From Micromonospora chokoriensis (GTDB lineage Bacteria; Actinomycetota; Actinomycetes; Mycobacteriales; Micromonosporaceae): a DNA stretch of 64,000 bases. Of this stretch, positions 25,819 through 34,857 are shown piece after piece. The translations under genes were made by a program, and so were the position numbers. Positions within the stretch are counted from its first letter, which is position 1. Each line of letters begins with the position of its first letter. The stretch is from NCBI RefSeq assembly GCF_900091505.1, contig NZ_LT607409.1, positions 6,076,001 through 6,140,000 of the forward strand. The letters run 5' to 3'. The notes beneath the pieces are model-generated. The model made no database searches. It saw nothing but the letters and a program-made list of their open reading frames with translations, and had not been told where the DNA came from.

Positions 25819-26210
25819 TTACCTCCCCGGCGCCGGCCGCACCGCACTGGGTGCAGCTGGCGCTCAGTGTGCTCGGCATCCTCGGCGGCGGCACCGGCCT
25901 CGCCGCCATCGCCACCGTCGTGGTGCAGCGCGGCAAGTTCAGGGCCGACGCCGCCGACACCCTCACCGAGGCCGCCCTCACCCTGGTGCAGCCGTTGCAG
26001 ACCCGGATCACCCAGCTGGAGGGCGAGGCGCTGAGCGCGCGCTCCGAGCTGGGCGTGCTCCGCGAGCAGGTCAACCAGTTGCAGTTCGTGGTCCGGGTGC
26101 TCACCCGGACGTTGGACCGCTGGCGGGCTGCGATCCGAGCCCCGGACGCCACCCTCCGCAAGATCCGCGCGACGGTGGCGGAGACCGACAGGGCGACCGA
26201 GGAGCGCTGA
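25815..26210 (+). CDS. membrane-anchored coiled-coil protein
   Basis: A 131-residue protein with one hydrophobic helix near residues 11-35 (ALSVLGILGGGTGLAAIATVV) and then a long helical, heptad-like stretch to the C-terminus (TLVQPLQTRITQLEGEAL, ELGVLREQVNQLQFVV), probably a coiled coil. The GTG at 25815 overlaps the stop of the four-helix protein. Topology suggests a short outside N-terminus and a coil on the inner side, but the charge pattern (VVVQRGKFR after the helix) is the only support. Function unknown; it converges on the lipase-motif gene. Confidence 0.6.
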   Translation: MITSPAPAAPHWVQLALSVLGILGGGTGLAAIATVVVQRGKFRADAADTLTEAALTLVQPLQTRITQLEGEALSARSELGVLREQVNQLQFVVRVLTRTLDRWRAAIRAPDATLRKIRATVAETDRATEER

Positions 26211-26250
26211 CCACGCGCGATCCCGTCCGTCGGCAGACGGCCGTACGACC

Positions 26251-28416
26251 TCAGGGGAAGCCCTGGATACGGGCACGAAGCTCGTCGACCGCCGCCCGGA
26301 ACTCGGGGTCGGACTCGCCCGGATGGTGTCCCCGTACGGGCGGCGGACAGCGCTCCCCCGGCGCTGGCAGCAGATCCGACGGATCCCGCAACCGCCGGTC
26401 GACGCGGCCGGCCGGATCGGTCGGGTCCGGGGGCGGATCACCGGGCCGATGGGCGGCGAAGATCCAGCCACCGATGGGGTCGGTGTCCCGCCAGAGGTTG
26501 AGCCATCGCCAGTCGATCCGCTCTCCGACCTGCCGCAGCACCTCCTCGTTGAGGTAGGCGGGGAAGATCCGGGCGTACAGGCGGTCCAGCGGCGATCCGT
26601 AGGTGAGCAGCGCGACCCGCGCACGGACGTGCGGAGGCAGCCGCAGCACAGCCAGAGCGAGCAACGCCGACCCGTGGCTGTGCCCACAGAGCAGCACCCC
26701 GTCGTACCGCTCGGTCAGTTGGGTGATCCGGTGCGCCAGCTCGGGTACCGCCCGATCGGCGTAGCTCGGAGGCGCGAACGGGTGCGCGGCCCGGGGCCAG
26801 AAGGTGCCCAGGTCCCACAGGATGCCGACGTGCCGGCGGAACCACGGCGTCCGGTAGGCGAACACCCCTCCCAGGAGCAGGGCGACCACCGCCGCCGTCG
26901 CGGAGTAACTGCCCAGGGCGAGCCCCATGTCCACCACTCCGACCGGAAGCCGGAAAAACCGCGTAGCCAGTTCGTCGGGTGTCAGGTCGACCAGCCGCAA
27001 CAGGCCGGCCAGCAGTCCGATCATCGTGAGCGTCGCCCACGCGACGGCGAGCAGTCCCACCCACTCGACGAACCGTGCGCGGGCGACCGCCCTCGTCACC
27101 TCTCGCAGCCGCCCGGCACCCTGCGGTGGCACCGTCGGGAAGTCGCGGGCCGTCACCGACGCGGCCGCGCGGCGACGACGTCGCCGAGACAGCCGGGTCA
27201 ACGCGACGCACACCAGGACACCGACGGTGACGTGCATGAAGAAGGACAGGAGCGTCCACTGGTACGGCACCGGTGGCCCGCCGTCGCCGCGATACCCGTC
27301 CAGCAGGTTCCCGCTCTGGTAGACGAGGTTGGCGGAGAACGCTCCGGCGAGGCCCACCGCGAAGGCCGCGACCACCGCCGCGCCCAACCCCCGCGACAGC
27401 GCGCGGTGACGGTCCCCGGGGTTGCGATGCCACAGCGCCAGCGCACTCAGCGACACCAGCAGGATCATCTCTGCGAGTAGCGCCCAGGTCGCGATGGTGT
27501 CGTAGCCGGGCAGTGCGGCCGCCGAGGGCCAGGCCCGCTCGTCCAGGACGATGGCGGCGAGGGTGGCCCCGGTCAGGCCGACGGCCACCGCGCGCAGCGT
27601 CTCGGCGGTCCGGGTGACCCTCTCCCTCATCGCCGCCCGGTCGAGCAGGCCGGGCACGACGAGCAGTCCGGCGCAGGCCAGCAGCACCGCGACGCTGAGC
27701 GTCAGCAGCAGGGCGGTCACCACCGTCGCGCCGACCGACACGCGAGCGGCGAGCAGTATCAGATCGAGCATGGCGAGCGCGGCGGCCACGTGGATCGCCC
27801 GCAGCCGCCCCACCAGCGGCTCGACGACCCACAGGGATGTGCCGGTCGGCCGGGGCCGTCGGGTGCCGAGCAACCGCAGGAACGCGACGGCGGCGACCGG
27901 CAGGAGCGACAGAACTGCCAGCCGCAGCCCGACCTGACGCCCGTCGAGCCCGCTGACCTCGTCGAACGGGCCCCGGCAGCGCGCCGCGCCGAGACACCGC
28001 CAGGCGAGCAGGTCGAGGGCGACTCCGGCGACGGACACCACGTACAGCACGGTGAGGTCGAGCGCGAGGAGCCGGCACAGGCTGGTCACCCAGGCACCTT
28101 CGCGGCGGGCCGTGGGCCGCATCCACACCGCCAGGTTGCTGAGCATGAACGGCAGCAGGAGGACCAGGGAGAGGGTCCGGGCCACGGTGCCCGACGGCAG
28201 GTCACCCCAGCGGTACGCCTCGAGCGTCCTGCCGTCCGGGTTGTCGTCGGGCCGGTCGGCGCGGTGGAAACCCCCGCTGGCGTCGCCGGCGACCTGCCGG
28301 ACCGGCGCCTGATCGAGGATGGCCGTGGGCTCCGCACCGGACACACCGTGCACCCGCAACTCCACCACGTCGTGCTCGCGCGGTGGGTCGCCGTGCTGTC
28401 CCGTTCCGTCCGTCAT
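26251..28416 (-). CDS. polytopic membrane protein with C-terminal lipase-like domain
   Basis: A 721-residue protein. The N-terminal 50 residues hold a VELRVHGVSGAEP motif, also typical of lipase-like strands; about eleven hydrophobic helices follow between residues 80 and 550. The C-terminal 170 residues are soluble and carry a serine-hydrolase elbow, LLCGHSHGSALL near residue 590, followed by LLTYGSPLDRLYARIFP, a pattern of class 3 lipases. It may cut lipids or esters at the inner membrane face. It lies 7 nt behind ltrA in the same direction (ltrA stop at 28424, start at 28416), so the two are probably one operon. Confidence 0.65.
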   Translation of the reverse strand: MTDGTGQHGDPPREHDVVELRVHGVSGAEPTAILDQAPVRQVAGDASGGFHRADRPDDNPDGRTLEAYRWGDLPSGTVARTLSLVLLLPFMLSNLAVWMRPTARREGAWVTSLCRLLALDLTVLYVVSVAGVALDLLAWRCLGAARCRGPFDEVSGLDGRQVGLRLAVLSLLPVAAVAFLRLLGTRRPRPTGTSLWVVEPLVGRLRAIHVAAALAMLDLILLAARVSVGATVVTALLLTLSVAVLLACAGLLVVPGLLDRAAMRERVTRTAETLRAVAVGLTGATLAAIVLDERAWPSAAALPGYDTIATWALLAEMILLVSLSALALWHRNPGDRHRALSRGLGAAVVAAFAVGLAGAFSANLVYQSGNLLDGYRGDGGPPVPYQWTLLSFFMHVTVGVLVCVALTRLSRRRRRRAAASVTARDFPTVPPQGAGRLREVTRAVARARFVEWVGLLAVAWATLTMIGLLAGLLRLVDLTPDELATRFFRLPVGVVDMGLALGSYSATAAVVALLLGGVFAYRTPWFRRHVGILWDLGTFWPRAAHPFAPPSYADRAVPELAHRITQLTERYDGVLLCGHSHGSALLALAVLRLPPHVRARVALLTYGSPLDRLYARIFPAYLNEEVLRQVGERIDWRWLNLWRDTDPIGGWIFAAHRPGDPPPDPTDPAGRVDRRLRDPSDLLPAPGERCPPPVRGHHPGESDPEFRAAVDELRARIQGFP

Positions 28417-28423
28417 CAGACGG

Positions 28424-29614
28424 CTACCGGGCCGGCCGACCGGCCGCGCCGGACCGCTTGGCGGCCCGCCACGGTAGGAGCATCGCGTCGAACAGGACGA
28501 TCAGCAGCAGCACCCCTGCGACGACCGCGCTGCTGGCGAGCTGCGGGAGCTTCCAGGTCGCCAGTCCGGCCACGATGAGGGCCGGCACACCGACCAGTCG
28601 CGCCCAGGGCAGACCGCTGTCGACAGCGGCCGCGAGCAGGATCCGGGCGGTCAGGAACAGCGCGGGACCGATCACACCCACGGCCAACTGTCCGTTGTCG
28701 CGGGCACCCGGGTCGTCGATCGTCATCTCCATCGCGACCGAGGTGGCCAGGACCCCGGCGATCATGACCAGATGCAGGTAGCCGGCCATCAGCGCCAGCA
28801 TGCTGCCCGGCGGCCCGGCCGCCACGACGGCCGCACCCAGCCGCGTGCCGGCAGGGACCAGGTAAAGCCGGGCCAGGGCCACCGCGGTCACGAACGCCAG
28901 AGCGAACGCCACTGTGCTCTCCCGGTCCATGCCGGAATCGCTGTACGTCACACCGGCGATCAGGATCAGCTCACCCAACGCGATGATGAAGATCTGCTGG
29001 TAGCGCTCGGAGAGGTGCTCCCCGTTCACCTGGAGCTCGGGCCAGGTGCTGCGCCCAAGCCGCGGGAACGGCCAGCGCAGCCGCGCGAGGGCGTACTCCA
29101 GCAGCAGCGCGAGCGCCCAGAGGATCTCCCGGGCCGGGGCGACGAACGCCCCGACGATCCAGAGCACACCGGAGATCGCGAACCAGATCGCCACCCGCGC
29201 GCTGCGCACCTGCAGCTGATGCCCCCGCAGCGCCGGGAGCAACAGCGCGCCCCGGCCCAGGTGGATGGCGACGTAGGCGGCGGCGAACACCGGGGCGTGC
29301 GAGTCGAACGCGGTGGGAACGGCGGCGGCCATCAGCAGACCGCCGAACATCACCCAGAGCAGGAGTACGACGATCAGTGGGGCCCGGGGGTCGAACCAGT
29401 CCGCCGACCACGCGGTCACGAACCACACCCACCAGAGCGCCGCCAACAGGATCAGCACCCGGAAGCCGCCGACCATGCTGGTGTCCTCAAGCAACGCCCG
29501 GGACAGCCGGGTCAGCGCGAAGATGAACGCCAGATCGAAGAAGAGTTCCAGGAACGACGTCCGGCGGGGATTCTCCCGGCGCTGGAGCAGCCGGTCGGCA
29601 AGCCCGTTCGTCAT
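28424..29614 (-). CDS. ltrA: low temperature requirement protein A (LtrA)
   Basis: A 396-residue membrane protein with the family's N-terminal motif SFLELFFDLAFIFALTRLS (residues 20-38) and about eleven helices, including WWVWFVTAWSADWFDPR and LSERYQQIFIIALGELIL. LtrA was named for a Listeria mutant that grows poorly in the cold; the molecular activity is not known. GGGAAGG lies 6 nt before the ATG at 29614. The following gene encodes the lipase-motif membrane protein, a pairing that hints at a membrane-lipid role. Confidence 0.88.
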   Translation of the reverse strand: MTNGLADRLLQRRENPRRTSFLELFFDLAFIFALTRLSRALLEDTSMVGGFRVLILLAALWWVWFVTAWSADWFDPRAPLIVVLLLWVMFGGLLMAAAVPTAFDSHAPVFAAAYVAIHLGRGALLLPALRGHQLQVRSARVAIWFAISGVLWIVGAFVAPAREILWALALLLEYALARLRWPFPRLGRSTWPELQVNGEHLSERYQQIFIIALGELILIAGVTYSDSGMDRESTVAFALAFVTAVALARLYLVPAGTRLGAAVVAAGPPGSMLALMAGYLHLVMIAGVLATSVAMEMTIDDPGARDNGQLAVGVIGPALFLTARILLAAAVDSGLPWARLVGVPALIVAGLATWKLPQLASSAVVAGVLLLIVLFDAMLLPWRAAKRSGAAGRPAR

Positions 29615-29829
29615 CGCCCGCCTTCCCTGACGTCAACTGCCGCCCCAGTCGTACCACCTGGGCAGCCGGGCCCGGGCGCGTTCCCCCAGGCCGGGCCGCC
29701 TTCGTGAGCGAACGCTCGGGACGGCGGGCCGGGCCGGCGAAGACGGCACGTCCCCCGATGCGGGCGACGTCCGGGCCCTGGTTCTCCGGGCAGTGACAGG
29801 ACCAGGGACGGGCGGCCGGTCACCGCTCC

Positions 29830-29841
29830 TACGATGGGCTG
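29830..29841 (+). promoter_or_regulatory. leaderless -10 box of the XRE/MmyB-type regulator
   Basis: TACGAT at 29830-29835 lies 6 nt before the GTG at 29842; no ribosome site is visible. Confidence 0.55.
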
Positions 29842-30663
29842 GTGAGCACGGCCGGCCCGCTCGGCGAGTACCTGCGTGCCCGGCGCGAGCTGATCGGGCC
29901 GGGCGATGTCGGGCTGCCCGCGCACGGCCGTCGGCGGGTGCCCGGCCTGCGTCGTGAGGAGGCGGCCCTGCTCGCCGGCATCAGCGCCGACTACTACCTG
30001 CGGTTGGAGCAGGGTCGGGACCGGCACCCGTCGGCGCAGGTGCTCGACGCGCTGGCCCGCGCGTTGCTGCTGGACGCGGAGGCCACGGCACACCTGCACC
30101 GCCTCGGGGCGCCGGTCCCGACCCGCCGCCCGGCGCGACGGCCGGAGCGGGTGCCGGCGGGAGTCCGGCAGTTGGTCGGGTCGTGGACCGAGACGCCCGC
30201 GTTCGTGCACGGTCGGTATCTGGACGTGCTCTTCGCCAACCCCCTGGCGACCGCGTTGGCACCGATCTTCAGCGCCGGGGTGAACCTGCTGCGCGCCGTC
30301 TTCCTGGACCCGAGCGTGCCGGCGCTGTACCCCGCTCTCACGGCGGTCGCGGCGAACGCGGTGGCCGGCCTGCGCGCGCAGGCCGGCACCGAGACGGACG
30401 ACCCCCGACTCACCGAGCTGGTCGACGAGCTGACGGCCGGCAGTGAGCGGTTCCGCCGGTTGTGGGCGCGCCACGACGTCAGCGCCCGCGCCGGCGGTGG
30501 GTCACGGGTGTTCCGGCATCCGCGGGTGGGCGAGTTGGAGTTGCGCTACGAGAAGTTCACCATCAGCGGCACCACCCAGTCGCTCGTCGTCTACCACGCC
30601 GAGCCGGGCAGCCCGTCGGCGCGCACCCTGGCCCGGCTGGCCCCGACGGCGGGGCCGGGCTAA
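29842..30663 (+). CDS. XRE-family regulator with MmyB-like ligand-binding domain
   Basis: A 273-residue one-component regulator. The N-terminal third is a helix-turn-helix of the XRE type (GLRREEAALLAGISADYYLRLEQGRD, very characteristic of this group). The remainder matches the MmyB-like ligand-binding domain: VRQLVGSW, DVLFANPLATAL, the RFRRLWARHDV segment and the closing LEL-RYEKFTI strand, which binds fatty-acid-like ligands in a studied homologue. These genes usually control a neighbouring dehydrogenase; none is adjacent here. Its stop overlaps the convergent TetR gene by 4 nt. Confidence 0.9.
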   Translation: MSTAGPLGEYLRARRELIGPGDVGLPAHGRRRVPGLRREEAALLAGISADYYLRLEQGRDRHPSAQVLDALARALLLDAEATAHLHRLGAPVPTRRPARRPERVPAGVRQLVGSWTETPAFVHGRYLDVLFANPLATALAPIFSAGVNLLRAVFLDPSVPALYPALTAVAANAVAGLRAQAGTETDDPRLTELVDELTAGSERFRRLWARHDVSARAGGGSRVFRHPRVGELELRYEKFTISGTTQSLVVYHAEPGSPSARTLARLAPTAGPG

Positions 30664-31427
30664 CCGGTGGTCGCCCGCTCGGCGACCACCACCGCGATCC
30701 CGTCGAGGACGCGTTGCAGACCGAACTCGAAGGCGTACTCCGGGCCGTACGCGCCGCCGTGCCGCTGACCCGCCGCGGTGCCGACCCGGGAGGCGGTCGG
30801 GTAGCTGTCGGCCGCCATGAACGTCTCCAGCCAGGGCGCGTGCGACTGCCACCACTGGCCGTCGGTCATGCCGGTCTCGCGTTCCAGGTCGACCACCTCG
30901 GAGGCGGCCCGCGCCGCGCTCTTCACGTGGCCGAGCACCAGGGTGAGCACCGCGTCCATCTCGACGTCGGTGAGCCCGATGTCGGCGACCGCGCCGAGCT
31001 CGTGGTCGTACTTCGCCATCAGGTGCGGGCCGAGCACGGGTCGGGTCGTCTCGGCCCGCAGCATCCAGGGATGCCGCTGGTAGAGCGCCAGGTTGTCGCG
31101 CGCGATCCGGTCCAGCCGGGCCCGCCAGTCGCCCTCGACGACGGGGCGGGGCATCTCGCCGTACGCGCTGTCGATCATGACGGCGACGAGTTCGGCCTTG
31201 CCCGGCACGTAGGTGTAGACCGACATCGTGCCGACACCCAGCGCCTCGCCGACCCGGCGCATCGTCAACGCGTCGAGACCCTCCGCGTCGGCGATCTCGG
31301 TGGCGGCCCGCACGATCCGCTCGACGCTGAGCCCGGGCCCCGCGCTGCGGCTGGCCGGCTCCCGGGTGCGCCAGAGGATGGCCAGGCTCCGGGCCGGGTC
31401 CGCGGTCGCCCTGCGCTCATTCGCCAT
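30660..31427 (-). CDS. TetR-family regulator with TetR_C-type ligand domain
   Basis: A 255-residue repressor. After a 30-residue basic lead, residues 33-80 form the HTH (LSVERIVRAATEIADAEG, TMRRVGEALGVGTMSVYTYV). The ligand domain resembles the tetracycline-repressor C-terminal family (ARDNLALYQRHPWML, EFGLQRVLDGIAV). It most likely represses an efflux or modifying enzyme gene elsewhere or itself. On the minus strand TAGGAT lies 9 nt before the ATG at 31427, so the transcript would have only a few bases of leader. Confidence 0.88.
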   Translation of the reverse strand: MANERRATADPARSLAILWRTREPASRSAGPGLSVERIVRAATEIADAEGLDALTMRRVGEALGVGTMSVYTYVPGKAELVAVMIDSAYGEMPRPVVEGDWRARLDRIARDNLALYQRHPWMLRAETTRPVLGPHLMAKYDHELGAVADIGLTDVEMDAVLTLVLGHVKSAARAASEVVDLERETGMTDGQWWQSHAPWLETFMAADSYPTASRVGTAAGQRHGGAYGPEYAFEFGLQRVLDGIAVVVAERATTG

Positions 31428-31545
31428 GATCCGGCCATCCTACCAACGCCGGCGTACGCCGTACGCCACCCGGACGCGGGCAGGTAGTGCTGGGCCTACC
31501 CGCAACAGTGGATCTGGACGGCTGGGACGGCCCCTCGCCCGCGAT

Positions 31546-31558
31546 TAGCGTCTGTGGC
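31546..31558 (+). promoter_or_regulatory. leaderless -10 box of the sensor kinase
   Basis: TAGCGT at 31546-31551 lies 7 nt before the ATG at 31559; no ribosome site is present. Confidence 0.45.
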
Positions 31559-32851
31559 ATGACCCCGGAACGTCCTTCGCACCTGGCCGAGGCGCTGCGC
31601 CGCCGCGACTGGCTGATCTCCGCCTGGCCCTGGCGGGCGCTGGCCTACCTGGTCAGCACCGTGCCGATCGCGGGCGTGCTCGCCATCGGGCTGCTCATCG
31701 TCGGCGCGCCACTGCTCGCCGCCGTCAGCGGGTTGCTGCTGCACGACCGCCCGCCGGGCGTTCCGCTCATGCTGTTCCTGGCGGTCGGCAGCCTCTCCGT
31801 GCTGGCGCTGGCGCCGATCGTCAGCTTCCCGGTGGCCGCCGTCGAGCGGTGGCGGCTGCGGCTCGTGGACGGCCGCCCGCTGCCTCCGTCGCCGTGGCCG
31901 GGCCTGGGTGCCCGGTACCGCACCGCCGCCGGATGGCGGGAGGTGGCGTACCTCTTCTGGCTGGGCGGGGTCACCCCGATCACGTACTGGCTGTTCCTGC
32001 TGCTGCTGGTGTTCGACGTCGGGCTGATCACCAGCCCCTGGTTGGCCGGCGACCCCAACGAGCCGGTGGTGATCTGGCAGCCGATCGAGACCACCGCCGA
32101 AGCCGTCCCGTACGCGATCGTGGGTGTGCTGCTCCTGCCGGCCCTCTGCTACGCGGCCGGTCTGTTCACCGCCGTGCAGGCCACCGTGGCCCGCTGGGCG
32201 CTGGCCTGGCCGGTCGACGCGGCGGCGTTGCGCGAGGTCACCCGTTCCCGTACCCGCCTGGTCGGCGCCTACGAGGCCGAGCGACGCCGGATCGAGCGGG
32301 ACCTGCACGACGGGGCGCAGCCCCGGCTGACCAGCCTCACCCTTCAGCTCGGGCTGGCCCGGCTGGACGTACCCGAGGACTCCCCCGCCGCCCGGCCCCT
32401 CGCCGTGGCCCACGACCAGGCCCGGGGACTGATGGTGATGCTGCGGCAACTGGTGCACGGCATCCGCCCACAGAGCCTCACCGACCTCGGCCTGGCCGGC
32501 GCCGCGCGGGAGTTGGCCGACGCGTCCACCGTCGCGGTCACCGTCCACGCCGACCTCGACGGCGAACTGCCGGAGATCGTCGAGACGACCGCGTACTTCG
32601 TGGTGTCCGAGGCGCTGGGCAACGTGGTCCGGCACTCCGGGGCGACCCGCGCCGACGTTCGCCTCACCCGGACCGACGGCGACCTGGTGGTCGAGGTGTC
32701 CGACGACGGTCGAGGCGGCGCCGACCCGAGCCTGGGTACGGGCCTGACCGGTCTCGCCGACCGGGTCGCCGCCGTGGACGGCCGGCTGCTGCTGTCCAGC
32801 CCGCCCGGCGGGCCTACCCTGGTCCGGGTGGAGCTGCCGTGCCGCCGCTGA
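31559..32851 (+). CDS. NarL-type sensor histidine kinase
   Basis: A 430-residue membrane kinase. Four helices at about residues 29-60, 70-92, 133-158 and 186-210 form the sensor, with little outside the membrane, so it probably senses something in the bilayer. The HisKA_3 dimerisation helix contains the phosphorylated His250 in ERDLHDGAQPRL. The ATPase follows with NVVRHSGA (N box), DDGRGGADP and GTGLTGLADRV (G boxes). It should phosphorylate the response regulator whose gene overlaps its 3' end by 13 nt. Start chosen at the ATG 7 nt after TAGCGT. Confidence 0.93.
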   Translation: MTPERPSHLAEALRRRDWLISAWPWRALAYLVSTVPIAGVLAIGLLIVGAPLLAAVSGLLLHDRPPGVPLMLFLAVGSLSVLALAPIVSFPVAAVERWRLRLVDGRPLPPSPWPGLGARYRTAAGWREVAYLFWLGGVTPITYWLFLLLLVFDVGLITSPWLAGDPNEPVVIWQPIETTAEAVPYAIVGVLLLPALCYAAGLFTAVQATVARWALAWPVDAAALREVTRSRTRLVGAYEAERRRIERDLHDGAQPRLTSLTLQLGLARLDVPEDSPAARPLAVAHDQARGLMVMLRQLVHGIRPQSLTDLGLAGAARELADASTVAVTVHADLDGELPEIVETTAYFVVSEALGNVVRHSGATRADVRLTRTDGDLVVEVSDDGRGGADPSLGTGLTGLADRVAAVDGRLLLSSPPGGPTLVRVELPCRR

Positions 32852-33504
32852 CCAGGGTCGTGCTCGCCGAGGACGAGGTGCTGCTGCGGGAGGGCCTCGT
32901 CGCGTTGCTGACCCGTTTCGACTTCACGGTCTGCGCCGCCGTCGGCTCCGCGCCGGCACTGCTGGACGCGGCCCGCGAGCACGAACCGGACCTCGTGCTG
33001 ACCGACATCCGGATGCCACCCGGGCGTCGCGACGACGGACTACGCGCGGCCGTCGTGTTACGCGCCGAGCAACCCCACCTGCCGGTCGTGGTGCTCAGCC
33101 AGTACGTGCAGACGGGGTACGCGGCGGCGCTGCTGGACAGCGGCGACGGCCAGCGGGTGGGCTACCTGCTCAAGGACCGGGTGGCCGAGGTCACCGAGTT
33201 CGTCGACACGCTGCGTCGGGTCACGACCGGCGGCACGGCGATCGACCCGGACGTGGTCCGACAACTCCTGCACCGGCCGCGCGACCCGCTCGCCGCGCTC
33301 TCCCCCCGGGAACGCGAGGTGCTGGCGCTGCTGGCCGAGGGCCGGTCGAACGCGTCGATCGCCTCCCGGCTGCACGTCACCGAGGCCGCGGTGGGCAAGC
33401 ACGTCGGCAACATCCTGATCAAGCTCGACCTGCCGCCGAGCGACGACACCAACCGTCGGGTACTCGCGGTCCTCACCTACCTCCGGGCCGACCCAGCGGC
33501 CTGA
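32839..33504 (+). CDS. LuxR/NarL-family response regulator
   Basis: A 221-residue regulator. The receiver has the acidic pocket Glu11-Asp12 (LAEDEVLLREG), the phospho-acceptor Asp56 (TDIRMPP) and the Lys in YLLKDR. The C-terminal LuxR HTH is complete: LSPREREVLALLAEG, then NASIASRLHVTEAAVGKHV. The linker is somewhat longer than usual. It overlaps its kinase gene; GTGGAG lies 5 nt before the GTG at 32839. The target genes are not evident. Confidence 0.93.
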   Translation: MPPLTRVVLAEDEVLLREGLVALLTRFDFTVCAAVGSAPALLDAAREHEPDLVLTDIRMPPGRRDDGLRAAVVLRAEQPHLPVVVLSQYVQTGYAAALLDSGDGQRVGYLLKDRVAEVTEFVDTLRRVTTGGTAIDPDVVRQLLHRPRDPLAALSPREREVLALLAEGRSNASIASRLHVTEAAVGKHVGNILIKLDLPPSDDTNRRVLAVLTYLRADPAA

Positions 33505-33606
33505 CCAGCACCGGGTCGAGATCACGGCCGCCCGCTCGGGGCGTAGATTCTCTCCGCGGTACCGCCGCCGCATCGGGGCGCGGACCAGGAAGAGGGAGGC
33601 ACGGGC

Positions 33607-34668
33607 ATGGCGGAGGCGCTGCGGGTCGGACTGCTGGGGTACGGGTTGGCGGGGCGGGTGTTCCACGCGCCGTTGATCGCCGCGACGCCCGGGCTGCGGC
33701 TCGACGCCATCGTGACCCGCGATCCGCAGCGGCGCGAGCAGGCCGGCCGACTCTTTCCCGACGCCCGCCTGGTGGACGACGCCGACGAGTTCTGGCGTAC
33801 CCCTGACGATCTGGACCTGGTCGTGGTGGCGACGCCGAACCGGCTCCACGTGCCGATGGCGCGGGCGGCGCTCGCGGCCGGGCTGCCGGTCGTGGTGGAC
33901 AAGCCGTTGGCCGCGACGGCCGCGGAGGGCCGCGCGCTCGTCGACGAGGCGACCGAGCGTGGGGTGCCGTTGACGGTGTTCCAGAACCGGCGCTGGGATG
34001 GTGACTTCCTGACCACCCGCCGCCTGGTGGAGCAGGGCGAGTTGGGGCGCGTGCTGCGCTTCGAGTCCCGGTTCGAGCGTTTCCGTCCGACGATCAAGCC
34101 GGGCTGGCGGGAGCTGGCCGGTCCCGAGGAGGCCGGTGGCGCTCTCTTCGACCTGGGCGCGCACCTCGTCGACCAGGCGGTGCAGCTCTTCGGTCGGGTC
34201 GACCGCGTGTACGCGGAGGTGGACCGTCGCCGCGCCGGCGCGGCCGTCGACGACGACGCCTTCGTGGCGTTGACCCACGCCAACGGGGTGCACTCGCACC
34301 TCTGGATGGGCGCGATCACCGCCCAGCTCGGGCCCCGCCTGCGGGTGCTGGGTGACCGGGCCGGCTACACGACGTACGGGCTCGACGTGCAGGAGGCGGC
34401 GCTGCACGCCGGCGGCCGGCCCGACCAGCCCGGCTGGGGCGAGGTCCCGGCGGAGCGGTACGGCATGCTCGGCGTCGACGGTGACCTGCGGCCGGTGACC
34501 ACCGAGCCCGGCTCCTACCAGACCTTCTACGCGCAGGTGGCGGCGGCGCTGCGCGACGGCACGCCGATGCCGGTGGACCCACGGGACTCCGTCGCCACCG
34601 TCGAGCTGATCGAGCTGGCGCACCGGTCGGCAGTCGAGGGCGTCGTGCTGCCGGTCCCGACCGCCTGA
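33607..34668 (+). CDS. Gfo/Idh/MocA-family oxidoreductase
   Basis: A 353-residue NAD(P)-dependent dehydrogenase. The N-terminal Rossmann motif is GLLGYGLAGRVFHAP; VVVDKPLA carries the conserved Lys of the EKP motif, with Asp in place of Glu. The C-terminal alpha/beta domain contains GALFDLGAHLVDQA with the catalytic-region His and Asp. The family acts on sugars, inositols and related compounds; the close relative YcjS/YdgJ group is sugar-linked. GAGGGAGGC lies before the ATG. It is a single gene after the two-component pair. Confidence 0.9.
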   Translation: MAEALRVGLLGYGLAGRVFHAPLIAATPGLRLDAIVTRDPQRREQAGRLFPDARLVDDADEFWRTPDDLDLVVVATPNRLHVPMARAALAAGLPVVVDKPLAATAAEGRALVDEATERGVPLTVFQNRRWDGDFLTTRRLVEQGELGRVLRFESRFERFRPTIKPGWRELAGPEEAGGALFDLGAHLVDQAVQLFGRVDRVYAEVDRRRAGAAVDDDAFVALTHANGVHSHLWMGAITAQLGPRLRVLGDRAGYTTYGLDVQEAALHAGGRPDQPGWGEVPAERYGMLGVDGDLRPVTTEPGSYQTFYAQVAAALRDGTPMPVDPRDSVATVELIELAHRSAVEGVVLPVPTA

Positions 34669-34698
34669 CCTCGCCGGGCGACCGGGAGGCACGCGATC

Positions 34699-34857
34699 CT
34701 AGTCGGCGCTCTCCTCGGAGAGGGCGTCGTCCGGCGCCCGGGCGTCGTCGTCGGTCAGCGCGTCGTCCGACGAGGCGGCGAGGTCGGCGAGCCGTCGCTC
34801 GGCCTCCCGGACCTCCTCGTCGAGCCTGGGGTTCTCCTCGTCCGGGCTCTGCGACAT
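34699..34857 (-). CDS. small acidic hypothetical protein
   Basis: A 52-residue protein, MSQSPDEENPRLDEE at the start and DDALSEESAD at the end, with more than a third Asp and Glu and a central helix (EVREAERRLADLAA). No membrane segment or known domain. The ATG at 34857 has GGAGG 6-7 nt upstream. It converges on the oxidoreductase gene. Probably soluble and partly disordered; function unknown. Confidence 0.6.
   Translation of the reverse strand: MSQSPDEENPRLDEEVREAERRLADLAASSDDALTDDDARAPDDALSEESAD

Noticed and set aside
25369..26210. phage holin/lysis cassette
   Set aside because: Two small membrane proteins alone are not enough; no endolysin, tail or integrase gene is nearby.
20704..26210. 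antibiotic biosynthesis cluster around the AfsR-like regulator
   Set aside because: No polyketide, peptide or other biosynthetic core gene lies in the window; neighbours are a hydrolase, an antiporter and unknown proteins.
31428..31442. leaderless -10 box for the TetR gene at 31427
   Set aside because: TAGGAT lies 9 nt from the ATG, outside the strict 6-7 nt spacing of the others, so it was not counted in that set.
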